38,809 nt of DNA from Clostridia bacterium (GTDB lineage Bacteria > Bacillota > Clostridia > Oscillospirales > CAG-272), in NCBI GenBank assembly GCA_017398585.1, contig JAFQFS010000057.1:1-38809 (forward strand). Reading direction: 5' to 3'. The position numbers and the translations under genes are program-made. This document shows positions 26,232 through 34,352 of the stretch, one piece after another. The notes beneath the pieces are model-generated. The model made no database searches. It was not told the origin of the DNA and worked only from the letters and a program-made list of their open reading frames with translations. Every line of letters starts with the position of its first letter. Position 1 is the first letter of the stretch.

Positions 26232-26287
26232 TTGACATATGCCATTTTATGTCATACAATATCAAATAAACGGCATATGCCATTTAT
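26232..26287 (+). promoter_or_regulatory. Promoter and candidate operators of the DUF134-sulfatase operon
   Basis: TTGACA (26232-26237), a 17-bp spacer and TACAAT (26255-26260). The 12-mer CATATGCCATTT occurs twice, at 26236-26247 (overlapping the -35) and 26274-26285 (downstream of the -10). Each lies in a near-palindrome of the form GRCATATGCC; the second is the perfect dyad GGCATATGCC (26272-26281). TGACATA/TATGTCA arms also flank the spacer. This suits an autoregulated operon. Confidence 0.7.
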
Positions 26288-26308
26288 TTGTGGAAAAAGG
26301 AGCGTAAT

Positions 26309-26659
26309 ATGTCACGACCGCAGAAATATAAAAAAGTCTGTCAGATCCCGAAGCGGCACGAATATTTTCCGTCCGGGGAGTGGACAGAGGAGATCGTCGT
26401 TCTGACCATCGACGAATACGAAGCGATACGCCTGATCGACATGGAAGGGTTTTCGCAGGAAGAATGTGCCGTTTACATGCAGGTCGCGCGCACGACCGTC
26501 CAGCAGATCTACAGCCGTGCACGAAAAAAACTCGCGACGGTACTGGTGCACGGTGCGGGACTGCGGATCTACGGCGGAGAATACCGTCTCTGCGACGGCA
26601 AGGAGGAAACCTGCGGCTGCGGCGGATGCGCGAAGCACCGCGGCGAAGAGAACAAATAA
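26309..26659 (+). CDS. DUF134 family predicted DNA-binding protein
   Basis: A 116-residue DUF134 protein. It begins SRPQKYKKV and contains the typical YEAIRLIDMEGFSQEECA (38-54) leading into a helix-turn-helix (about 48-77, VARTTVQQIYSRARKKLA), then LVHGAGLRIYGGEY. Sigma-70 region 4-like HTHs of this kind bind DNA. The tail has C95, C102, C104 and C107 (C-x-C-x2-C), a possible metal or redox site. Start: ATG at 26309 with AAAGGAG eight bases upstream. Direct repeats in its promoter are likely binding sites. The sulfatase follows after 15 bp, so it probably controls that gene. Confidence 0.92.
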   Translation: MSRPQKYKKVCQIPKRHEYFPSGEWTEEIVVLTIDEYEAIRLIDMEGFSQEECAVYMQVARTTVQQIYSRARKKLATVLVHGAGLRIYGGEYRLCDGKEETCGCGGCAKHRGEENK

Positions 26660-26674
26660 TGAGGAGGAAACGCA

Positions 26675-28147
26675 ATGAGACCGAATATTCTGTTTATTCT
26701 GAGCGACGACCAGGGCGCATGGGCGATGCGCTGTGCCGGAAACACGGACATTTTCACCCCGAATCTCGACCGTCTGGCATCGGAAGGCGTCCGGTTTGAA
26801 AATTTCTACTGCGCGTCACCGGTCTGTTCTCCGGCACGTGCGTCGATCCTGACCGGTGAGATGCCGTCGTGCCATGGGATACAGGACTGGCTCTGCCGCG
26901 GGAACGTCAACGCCGATGCACACCCCTACATGAAGGATCACCCGCATTTCCAGTCCCACGACATCGGAATCGAGTATCTGGCGGGACATCCGTCCTACAT
27001 CGCCGAACTGGCGAAAAACGGCTACCGCTGTGCGCTCAGCGGAAAGTGGCATCTCGGCAATCAGGAACAGGCGAAGGAAGGCTTCATGAAATGGTTCACG
27101 ATTTCGGGCGGCGGATGTGCTTATTATGCGCCGGACATTTACGAGAACGGAACCTTCACCTACTGTCATGACTATGTGACCGACGTCATCACCGACCGCG
27201 CTCTCGATTATCTCGATGAACTCGAAAAAGAAGACGCACCGTTCTGTCTGCAGGTCCACTACACGGCACCGCATTCGCCGTGGACACCGGAGAATCATCC
27301 GAAGGAATACCTTGATCTGTACGAAGACTGCGCGTTCACCGCGACGCCGGATGAACCGATCCACCGGAATCAGGTGACCAGTGCTCCGCTCGGCGACACA
27401 CCCGAACGCCGCCGCGAAAACCTGACTGGCTACTACGCGGCGATCTCGGCGATGGACGCGAACATCGGACGTCTGCTCGACAAGCTCGAACGCGACGGTC
27501 TTGCGGACCATACGATCGTCATCTTCACCGCCGACAACGGCATGAACATGGGGCATCACGGTGTCTGGGGCAAGGGCAACGGCACCTATCCGCCGAACAT
27601 GTACGATTCGTCGGTCAAAGTACCGTTCATCATCCGGGCACCGTTCATCAAAAACGGCGGCACCGTCGCACAGAAGAGTGCGACGCACTGCGACCTGTTC
27701 CCCACCATTCTCGACATGGCGGGCGCGGATTACAAGCTGAACGACAGGCAGCCCGGCACGAGCCTGTATCCGTATCTGGCAGGCGGCTGTGCGGACACGG
27801 ACGAACACCGCATCATCGAAATCCATGACGAATACGGCTTTGTCCGCATGATCCGGAACGACCGGTACAAGCTGGTGCGCCGTTACCGGAACAACGACAA
27901 CGAGCTGTACGACATGCTCGAAGACCCGTACGAAACCACCAACCGCATCGGTGATCCGGCACTCGCAGATGTGACCGCCGAACTGACTGCGGCACTCGAG
28001 AACTGGTTCGATAAGTATTCCGATCCCGTGAACGACGGAAAGAAATCGCTTACCCTGACCGGTTCGGGACAGCGGGACTTCTGTTATAAGGAAGACGCGT
28101 TCGTCAACTGGAACAAACTTTACTATTCACAGGAAAATCCCCTGTAA
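26675..28147 (+). CDS. Sulfatase (cysteine-type, formylglycine-dependent)
   Basis: A 490-residue alkaline-phosphatase-superfamily sulfatase. D11-D12 in LSDDQG and the late FTADNGMNMGHHG bind the metal. The formylglycine motif is C51-S-P-A-R55 in VCSPARASILTG, followed by SGKWHLG and PHSPW. The Cys must be oxidised to formylglycine by an anaerobic sulfatase-maturating enzyme, which is not in this window. No signal peptide is present, so the enzyme is cytoplasmic and desulfates imported glycan fragments such as sulfated mucin or plant sugars. AGGAGG lies seven bases upstream. A 16-bp-stem terminator follows. Confidence 0.93.
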   Translation: MRPNILFILSDDQGAWAMRCAGNTDIFTPNLDRLASEGVRFENFYCASPVCSPARASILTGEMPSCHGIQDWLCRGNVNADAHPYMKDHPHFQSHDIGIEYLAGHPSYIAELAKNGYRCALSGKWHLGNQEQAKEGFMKWFTISGGGCAYYAPDIYENGTFTYCHDYVTDVITDRALDYLDELEKEDAPFCLQVHYTAPHSPWTPENHPKEYLDLYEDCAFTATPDEPIHRNQVTSAPLGDTPERRRENLTGYYAAISAMDANIGRLLDKLERDGLADHTIVIFTADNGMNMGHHGVWGKGNGTYPPNMYDSSVKVPFIIRAPFIKNGGTVAQKSATHCDLFPTILDMAGADYKLNDRQPGTSLYPYLAGGCADTDEHRIIEIHDEYGFVRMIRNDRYKLVRRYRNNDNELYDMLEDPYETTNRIGDPALADVTAELTAALENWFDKYSDPVNDGKKSLTLTGSGQRDFCYKEDAFVNWNKLYYSQENPL

Positions 28148-28152
28148 CATCA

Positions 28153-28188
28153 AAAAGCTGCGGCATTCCGACGAATGCCGCAGCTTTT
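28153..28188. terminator. Strong bidirectional terminator
   Basis: A perfect 16-bp stem (AAAAGCTGCGGCATTC and its complement) with a four-base loop and T runs on both strands, between the sulfatase and the convergent fucosidase-like gene. Confidence 0.92.
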
Positions 28189-28239
28189 GTTTTATTCTGC
28201 ATAATATGCCGCCATGCGGTCTTCCGCTGACCGTGCCGG

Positions 28240-29463
28240 TCACACCGTCAGCCGGATGACCGTATCAATGCCGTCGTCCGCTTCGGGCATTGCGACGGTA
28301 TAGCCCGTTTCCGTCTTTTCCAGCGTCAGCTTTTCGTCACCGAACCATGCTTCGCGGAACCGCTTGCCGTCCGCCGCTTCGGACAGACAGAGAACGCCGT
28401 CCGCGGGACGGTTCAGGACGTGCAGATATACGATGCTGCCGTCCGGTGTTTCCGTGGAGACGCCCCACATGTCCTTTTCAAGAAGCGCGTTCGGCGCTTC
28501 GACGTACGAACGTCCGGGAACCGTACCGTAGATACCTTCATGTGCGCGGATCTGATCGCCGAGCGCGGTCAGAAGTTCGCGTACGCCTTCCTCCCAGGTC
28601 TGGTTGAGGTACGGACCGCACGACCATGCAATGCCGCAGTTGTACTGCCCTTCCACCGCGATGGTACGGACGGTATAACGGTACAGGTTGCGCGCATCGG
28701 TCGGTGCCTTTCCGCCGACGGCGTACCAGTTGCCGATCTGGCGGTTCACCTGCGAATAATGCACCGGCAGGGTGTCGCTGTCACAGCCTTCGATGGAGCC
28801 GTAGTATTCCGATACGATGAAGTCGGAGTTGGGATGGAGATTCGTGTTTGCTGTGATGCCGGTGTTGATGAAGACAACGGCGTCGGGATTGCATTCGCGG
28901 ACACAGTCGCAGACGCTGCGTTCCGGGCCGCACTGGTCAAACCAGAATCCGGCAATGCCGTTTCCGTAGCGGTCGTAGATCTCGCGGATCAGCCGCTTGA
29001 GGAAGTCCATACGCGCATCCTTGTTCTGGTACCAGCCCATTTTTCTGAGGTCTTCGTCCACAATGTCGTGTTCGTCGTTCGGCGGAAGATACAGCACCAG
29101 TGGGATGCCGTACTTGCCGAGTCCATCGAGCAGCTTGCGGATGACGTCGGATTTCTCCGCGCATTTGTGCGTGCATCCGGTCGCCTTCATGGTTTCCGAC
29201 GGGAACAGGAGGTTGAATCCGGCGTGTGCCGCCGTGAAGACAACATATTCCGCGCCGAGATCGTGCGCCGCTTCGGCGAATTTGTCCCCGTCAAAGAGAG
29301 CCGCCGCTTCTTCGACCGAGGATGCCGTACGGAGATCGTCCCCGGAATACACCGTGCCGCCGTAATTGTTGCCCTTGCCTTCCGCGTAGGTCGGGTAAGT
29401 GTAGTGAGTGAACAGCCCCACTCTCGCGTGAGCGAAATAATCCTTGCCTGTCGTTCTGGTCAT
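28240..29463 (-). CDS. GH29-like alpha-L-fucosidase family protein
   Basis: A 407-residue protein. ARVGLFTHYTYP (13-24), AHDLGAEYVVFTAAHAGF (66-83) and YGNGIAGFWFDQCGP (166-180) follow the GH29 layout, with D176 the expected nucleophile. In standard GH29 the second block is K-H-H-D-G-F; here it is A-A-H-A-G-F, so substrate contacts differ. A small beta domain closes the protein (about 330-407). No signal peptide is visible. The family releases alpha-L-fucose by a retaining mechanism. The start overlaps the GH43 stop as ATGA, so the two are translated together. Confidence 0.75.
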   Translation of the reverse strand: MTRTTGKDYFAHARVGLFTHYTYPTYAEGKGNNYGGTVYSGDDLRTASSVEEAAALFDGDKFAEAAHDLGAEYVVFTAAHAGFNLLFPSETMKATGCTHKCAEKSDVIRKLLDGLGKYGIPLVLYLPPNDEHDIVDEDLRKMGWYQNKDARMDFLKRLIREIYDRYGNGIAGFWFDQCGPERSVCDCVRECNPDAVVFINTGITANTNLHPNSDFIVSEYYGSIEGCDSDTLPVHYSQVNRQIGNWYAVGGKAPTDARNLYRYTVRTIAVEGQYNCGIAWSCGPYLNQTWEEGVRELLTALGDQIRAHEGIYGTVPGRSYVEAPNALLEKDMWGVSTETPDGSIVYLHVLNRPADGVLCLSEAADGKRFREAWFGDEKLTLEKTETGYTVAMPEADDGIDTVIRLTV

Positions 29464-31016
29464 ACTGTCTGCTCCTTTTCTTCTTGTTTTGTATAGATAA
29501 AATCGCTGAATGCCGCACTTCCGCCGGTCTCGGCGGTAGAGTATACAAACAGCGCAAAACGGTATCCGGTGAAGTGGTCGAGACGGTACTTCATCTTATG
29601 AACCGGTCCGAGCGGTTTCCATTCCGTTCCGTCGAGGTAAGCGAAGCGGACTTCGTCCTTCATTTCGGTGAATTCCGCCGTCACGCGGAGACGGAATGTG
29701 TCTCCCGTCACCGGTACGGCTTCCTCTTCCGTGACCGTACGGACATTTGCCCGGTCGAACTCCGCATGCTGCATCACGAGGTACGTTCCGCCGTCCCTCT
29801 TTGTGACCGCGATCAGCCCGAACGCGCTCTGAAGAGCAGAGAGTCCCGCGAAATCCCCTTCGTTCAGGCGGCAGACGTCCACCGTCACTTCGCCCGTACA
29901 GCCGGGATAGATCATACGCTGGGTGAGGGTGTTTCTCGCCTGCGTCACGTCGCCGCAGAGCTTGTCCGTTGTGATCCGGACCGTACCGGCTTCCCGGTCA
30001 TGATGAACCAGAGTGAGTTCCGGTTCGTGGTTAAACTGCCATGCGCTCCGGAAGCCGAAACTGCCATACAGCCGGCGGTCTTCCGAAGCAGTCCGGAAAT
30101 CGTCGCTTCCGACGAGCGGCTCGTACGTGTGTCCGGGACGTGTGGATTCCACCGGAATGCGGTGCGGAACTTTTCCGTCAGCACCGAACACCGGATAATT
30201 GTCCTTCCACGTGACCGGAACGAGAACGGGAATCCGTCCGACCGCGCCGGAATCCTGGAACAGGATCGCATACCACGTTCCGTCCGGCGTATCGACGATG
30301 CCGCCCTGCGCCACACCCTGTCCGCAGTAGCCCATGTCGTCTTCCAGAACATCCCCGCCGGTGAATTCGCCGTCGAGGGAATCCGCGGCATAGCATGCTT
30401 CCGTACGCATCCAGCGGTCCTCGAGGGAATGAATGAGGAACAGGTAGTATTTTCCGTTTATTTTATAAAAATGCGAGCCTTCGTAGCCGAGATTGTGCTT
30501 CCACGGATCGACCACCGCGATGCGGTTGAGACCGCCTTCCAGCGGTCCGCTGAGGTCGGGCTTCAGCTCGGTGATCCGGATCTGACGTCCGCCGTAAACA
30601 ATGTACACGCGGTCATCGTCGTCGAAAAACAGCGAACAGTCGTGATAGAACCCTTCGATGTACTGCTTTTTCCACGGACCTTCGACGGATTCCGAGGTGA
30701 ACAGGTAGGTTTTGTGGGTGTCGTTTGCCACAAAGCAGACGTAGAATGTCCCTTTATGGTACCGCAGGCTTGCCGCCCACATGCCGCATCCGTAGATGTT
30801 CTGTTCTCCGCAGAGACGCTGACGCTCCGTGCCGTCGAGCATGTCGTAAACATATGCGGCGTGTTCCCAGTTCGCGAGGTCGTACGAACGCAGGATCTCG
30901 CATCCCGGCATGAAGTACATGGTCGTGCTGACCATGTAGTAGGTGTCGTCCACCCGGATCACGTCAACGTCCGGGTAGTCGAGTTTTGTCAGAGGATTGT
31001 GTGCCTGTATGGTCAT
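29460..31016 (-). CDS. GH43 family glycosidase with C-terminal beta-sandwich
   Basis: A 518-residue GH43 enzyme. Catalytic residues are the base D16 in DYPDVDVI, the modulator D126 in FYHDCSLFFDDD and the acid E179 in GYEGSHFYK. GQGVAQGGIVDTPDGTWYAILFQ is also typical. The five-bladed propeller takes about 1-300 and a concanavalin-like sandwich about 310-512, as in beta-xylosidase or arabinofuranosidase subfamilies. There is no signal peptide. AAGGAG precedes ATG. It sits between the APH-fold kinase and the fucosidase-like gene in one transcript. Confidence 0.9.
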   Translation of the reverse strand: MTIQAHNPLTKLDYPDVDVIRVDDTYYMVSTTMYFMPGCEILRSYDLANWEHAAYVYDMLDGTERQRLCGEQNIYGCGMWAASLRYHKGTFYVCFVANDTHKTYLFTSESVEGPWKKQYIEGFYHDCSLFFDDDDRVYIVYGGRQIRITELKPDLSGPLEGGLNRIAVVDPWKHNLGYEGSHFYKINGKYYLFLIHSLEDRWMRTEACYAADSLDGEFTGGDVLEDDMGYCGQGVAQGGIVDTPDGTWYAILFQDSGAVGRIPVLVPVTWKDNYPVFGADGKVPHRIPVESTRPGHTYEPLVGSDDFRTASEDRRLYGSFGFRSAWQFNHEPELTLVHHDREAGTVRITTDKLCGDVTQARNTLTQRMIYPGCTGEVTVDVCRLNEGDFAGLSALQSAFGLIAVTKRDGGTYLVMQHAEFDRANVRTVTEEEAVPVTGDTFRLRVTAEFTEMKDEVRFAYLDGTEWKPLGPVHKMKYRLDHFTGYRFALFVYSTAETGGSAAFSDFIYTKQEEKEQTV

Positions 31017-31046
31017 AGATGATCTCCTTCCGGATCGGATGTCGGT

Positions 31047-32021
31047 TTATTCCGCTGTAAACAGCCGGTTCCAGTGGGTCAGCATCCGGTCACGGGTGCG
31101 GCGGTAGCTGTCTTCGTCCCCGTACATGCGGGTATAATGTTCGCCCATGAATGCGAGGTTGATCCAGATGTTGTACCAGATCAGGCGGCGCTGTTCGCTT
31201 CGTGTGAATTCGGTCTGACCGAATCCTTCCAGAAAATACGGATTCATCCCGTAAGAGCGGAAGCGGTCTTCCATCAGCGGTTCGCCCCAGAGTGCGCGTT
31301 CCCAGTCGAGGATCCCGGCGATTTTGTCCCCGCAGACGATGATGTTGTTCTCCCAGATATCGAAATGCACGAGCGACGGTTCCGTGACTTCATCGAAATA
31401 CGGCTTGTCGGCAAGAAGCTGTCCGAGAAGTTCGGCACTGCTCACGCCCATGTCTGCTCCGGCGCGTTCGAGGTCTCCGACCACATTCCCGATGAGCTGG
31501 TTCACCAGCCCGTACAGGCAGTCGAACGTGATCCCGCTGTTCACGATGCCGAAGGTGGTGTTCTTCACTTCCGCAATCCGGCGGACGCTCCGCCCCATTT
31601 CGCTGTACAGTTTTTTCGCTTCGTCTTCCGTGAAGTCCTTCCGGCGCTCCATCATGAGATCGCCGTCAACGTACTCCATAAAGAAATACTTGCCGCTGCA
31701 GTGCGTCATGCTGTCGTCGTAAAACAGCACCTTCGGCGCTTTCACGAGCGGTGCGCGTTCGGCAATCAGACGCATCGCCGCCGTTTCCGACTCCATCAGC
31801 CAGCGTTCGTTCGACGCCTTGCCGTGCATCCCCGGCGAGGATACTTTGAGCACTGTCCGGAAACCGTCCGTGAAGGTCAGCCGGTACAGCGCGTTGCACA
31901 TCCCGGCATTCAGTCCGATGATCTCCGACACCGTTCGGTCCGGAAACGCAAGGGAGGCCAGTTCGCGGATTTTTTCGTCCGTCAGCTTGTTTTTGGATAC
32001 CGATTCCGTAATGTCCGCCAT
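31047..32021 (-). CDS. APH-fold phosphotransferase
   Basis: A 324-residue aminoglycoside phosphotransferase-fold kinase. The Brenner motif is VHFDIWENN (H219, catalytic D221, N226) and the metal-binding motif is ILDWE (D239). The hydrophobic FFMEYVDGDL near 113-122 is the hinge. Being first in an operon with GH43 and GH29 enzymes, it may phosphorylate a released sugar, as N-acetylhexosamine kinases of this fold do; antibiotic resistance is less likely. The start is set at MADITESV with AAAGGCGG upstream; a longer frame upstream crosses the promoter at 32059-32087. Confidence 0.83.
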   Translation of the reverse strand: MADITESVSKNKLTDEKIRELASLAFPDRTVSEIIGLNAGMCNALYRLTFTDGFRTVLKVSSPGMHGKASNERWLMESETAAMRLIAERAPLVKAPKVLFYDDSMTHCSGKYFFMEYVDGDLMMERRKDFTEDEAKKLYSEMGRSVRRIAEVKNTTFGIVNSGITFDCLYGLVNQLIGNVVGDLERAGADMGVSSAELLGQLLADKPYFDEVTEPSLVHFDIWENNIIVCGDKIAGILDWERALWGEPLMEDRFRSYGMNPYFLEGFGQTEFTRSEQRRLIWYNIWINLAFMGEHYTRMYGDEDSYRRTRDRMLTHWNRLFTAE

Positions 32022-32058
32022 ATTAGTCCGCCTTTCACTTTGTCTTTGGATTGACTTC

Positions 32059-32087
32059 ATTATAACACATCTTTTTTTCAGAATCAA
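32059..32087 (-). promoter_or_regulatory. Sigma-A type promoter of the kinase-GH43-GH29 operon
   Basis: Minus strand TTGATT (32082-32087), a 17-bp spacer and TATAAT (32059-32064). Confidence 0.82.
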
Positions 32088-32138
32088 GGAAATCCCGCTC
32101 GGACGCAAACGTATTTCCGTGTTTTTATACGGATATAC

Positions 32139-32167
32139 TTGAAAATCCGCCAGAGATATGCTACTAT
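32139..32167 (+). promoter_or_regulatory. Promoter of the homocysteine methyltransferase-like gene
   Basis: TTGAAA (32139-32144), a 17-bp spacer and TACTAT (32162-32167), divergent from the kinase promoter. Confidence 0.65.
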
Positions 32168-32199
32168 TTAGACACAAAAATTTCTGAGGAGATACAAAA

Positions 32200-33366
32200 A
32201 TGACTGATATCAACTTCCCGTTCGTTCTCGACGGCGCGACCGGAACGGAACTTTCCAAGCGCGGCATGGGCACGAAAGACTGCACGGAGCGCTTCATTCT
32301 CGAACATCCCGACACCCTCACTTCCCTGCAGAGCGAATACATCGCAGCAGGCTCGGACGCGGTGCTTGCTCCAACCTTCGGTGCAAACCGTCCGACACTC
32401 CTCCGCCACGGCTACACGGCGGACGAAACCGAACCCGTCTGCCGTGCGTTGTTCAAAATCGCCAAGGACAACGCCGGTGACCGTAAAGTCGGCGGCGACA
32501 TGTCTCCGACCGGACTTCTGCTGAAACCGTACGGCGACACCGATCCGGAAACGGTGTATGAAATCTACCGCGAACAGGCGGCGGTTCTTCTTGACTGCGG
32601 CGTGGACTTTTTCTTCATCGAGACGATGATCTCCGCAGCAGAGGCGAGACTGGCTGTCCGTGCGGTGCGTGATCTGTCCGCAGACATTCCCGTGCTCGTT
32701 TCGATGACCGTGACCGAAAGCGGACGCACCATGAGCGGCGACTCACTCGACGCGGTTCTGCTGACGATGCTCCCCTACAACATCCAGGGCTTCGGCTGCA
32801 ACTGCAGCATCGGTCCGGATGTGATCGCAAATGCTCTCGCTCCCGCGGCTCCGTTCGCAAAGCGGTACGGCATCCCTCTGATCGCGAAGCCGAACGCGGG
32901 CATGCCTGTGACCGACGAAAACGGTACGCACTTCCCGCTGACCCCCGCGGACATGGCAGCGGCGGTCGAACATCTGACCGGTCTCGGCGTTGGTATTTTC
33001 GGTGGCTGCTGCGGCACGACGCCCGCCCACATCGAAGCCATCGCGGGTGCTGCACGCACCGCTTCGACCGGACGTTTTTCCGCTGTGGAAGCGGCAGAAG
33101 ACGGCAATTACGCCGCGACTTCCCGCGCATACGGCATCATTGACCCCGACGCGGACTACACCGCTGTTGACAGCGACAGCGAAGACGATCTCTACGACCT
33201 CATGGACGAAGTCGATCCGGAAGACGTACTCTATCTCGAACTGAACGAAGGAGCCGCGGACATGCTGATCCGCATGGATGCGTTCCTTCCGAACCCGATC
33301 GCGGTACGCGGGAACGAAGATGAAATCGTGAAACTCGAAAAGGCGCTCTGCCGCAAGGTGCGGTAA
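32200..33366 (+). CDS. Homocysteine S-methyltransferase family protein with acidic C-terminal extension
   Basis: A 388-residue protein. Residues 1-290 are the homocysteine methyltransferase barrel: LDGATGTEL (10-18), GSDAVLAPTFGANR, IETM (140-143), and the zinc ligands C202 (GCNCS) and C270-C271 (GGCCGTTPAH). This domain takes homocysteine as acceptor, from S-methylmethionine or from a corrinoid as in MetH. Residues 300-388 form an extension rich in Asp and Glu that ends with NPIAVRGNEDEIVKLEKALC; I do not recognise it. No B12-binding motif (D-x-H-x-x-G) is visible. GAGGAG precedes ATG. A phosphodiesterase gene follows after 22 bp. Confidence 0.88.
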   Translation: MTDINFPFVLDGATGTELSKRGMGTKDCTERFILEHPDTLTSLQSEYIAAGSDAVLAPTFGANRPTLLRHGYTADETEPVCRALFKIAKDNAGDRKVGGDMSPTGLLLKPYGDTDPETVYEIYREQAAVLLDCGVDFFFIETMISAAEARLAVRAVRDLSADIPVLVSMTVTESGRTMSGDSLDAVLLTMLPYNIQGFGCNCSIGPDVIANALAPAAPFAKRYGIPLIAKPNAGMPVTDENGTHFPLTPADMAAAVEHLTGLGVGIFGGCCGTTPAHIEAIAGAARTASTGRFSAVEAAEDGNYAATSRAYGIIDPDADYTAVDSDSEDDLYDLMDEVDPEDVLYLELNEGAADMLIRMDAFLPNPIAVRGNEDEIVKLEKALCRKVR

Positions 33367-33388
33367 GCGCCGGAAAACGGAGGTTTTT

Positions 33389-34171
33389 ATGGAAAACAGC
33401 AAGGTCATTCTGATCTCAATCGACGGGATGCGTCCGGACGGGCTGAAAGCCTGCGGCAATCCCTACCTTGACGAACTGACCAAAACATCGTCCTTTACGT
33501 TCGACGCGCGGACGGTCTTCCCGTCCATCACGCTTCCCTGCCACCTGTCAATGTTCCACAGCGTTCCGCCGGAACGTCACGGCACCATGTCGAACGACTA
33601 CGTAAAGCCGGTGCATCCGGTGACCGGTCTGTTCGAACTGCTCAGCCGGATGGGCAAGCGCTGCGCGATGTACTACGGCTGGGAACCGCTGCGTGACATC
33701 CAGCGCGTCGGCTCGCTCGTCGCGGCGGAATTCATTCAGGCATATTCGTTTGACCACACAGACAGCATCCTGACCGGCCGTGCGCTTGACTACATCCGAC
33801 TGGCAAAACCGGATTTCGTCTTCCTGTACATGGTGGAAACGGACGAAAAGGGCGGTCACGACAGCGGCTGGATGACGGACACCTATCTCGATTACATACA
33901 CCATGCCATCGACAACGTGAAGCGCGTGGTCGAGGAAACGGCCGGTGAATACACCGTCATCGTAACGGCGGACCACGGCGGTCACGGCAGAGGACACGGT
34001 TCCGACCTGCCCGAAGACATGACAATCCCGATGATCTTCCACGGTCCCGCGTTTGCCGCCGGTGAGGAACTCCACGGTGTGAGCATCCTCGACATCGCTC
34101 CGACAATCGCGGACATCATGGGAATTCCCGCAGCGCGTGAATGGGAAGGCAAATCCCTCGCGGCAAAGTAA
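33389..34171 (+). CDS. Nucleotide pyrophosphatase/phosphodiesterase-like alkaline phosphatase superfamily protein
   Basis: A 260-residue protein. ISIDG (D12), the nucleophile T48 in FPSITLPCH, METDEKGGHDSGW and ADHGGHGRGHG supply the two-metal site of type I phosphodiesterase/nucleotide pyrophosphatase enzymes. It is short, containing only the core. No signal peptide is visible. GGAGG precedes ATG. It is co-transcribed with the methyltransferase-like gene; the functional link is unclear. Confidence 0.87.
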   Translation: MENSKVILISIDGMRPDGLKACGNPYLDELTKTSSFTFDARTVFPSITLPCHLSMFHSVPPERHGTMSNDYVKPVHPVTGLFELLSRMGKRCAMYYGWEPLRDIQRVGSLVAAEFIQAYSFDHTDSILTGRALDYIRLAKPDFVFLYMVETDEKGGHDSGWMTDTYLDYIHHAIDNVKRVVEETAGEYTVIVTADHGGHGRGHGSDLPEDMTIPMIFHGPAFAAGEELHGVSILDIAPTIADIMGIPAAREWEGKSLAAK

Positions 34172-34206
34172 ACATACCGGTTGATTTTCACTCACATTTT
34201 ACGTGA

Positions 34207-34235
34207 TTGACAGAATCAGAGATTTCCTTTATACT
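34207..34235 (+). promoter_or_regulatory. First of two tandem promoters for 34353-36336
   Basis: Consensus TTGACA (34207-34212), a 17-bp spacer and TATACT (34230-34235). Confidence 0.75.
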
Positions 34236-34285
34236 AAATAACAGTAAGCTGCATTTTTCCGCCCGTGAAGTGCAGTTTCCCGCGG

Positions 34286-34314
34286 TTGATTCGTGAGGGA
34301 TCCTGTGGTACAAT
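34286..34314 (+). promoter_or_regulatory. Second of two tandem promoters for 34353-36336
   Basis: TTGATT (34286-34291), a 17-bp spacer and TACAAT (34309-34314). Between the two promoters lies a weak stem, CTGCA…TGCAG, near 34250-34276. Confidence 0.7.
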
Positions 34315-34352
34315 AATCACAGCAGCTATTCCACGGAGAGAGGAGGAAATTC

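Noticed and set aside
29484-31022. 512-codon open frame antisense to the GH43 gene
   Set aside because: Shadow of a high-GC gene; no start signals.
31047-32021. Antibiotic resistance gene (aminoglycoside phosphotransferase)
   Set aside because: The fold matches, but it is the first gene of a glycosidase operon with no mobile context, so a sugar kinase is the better guess.
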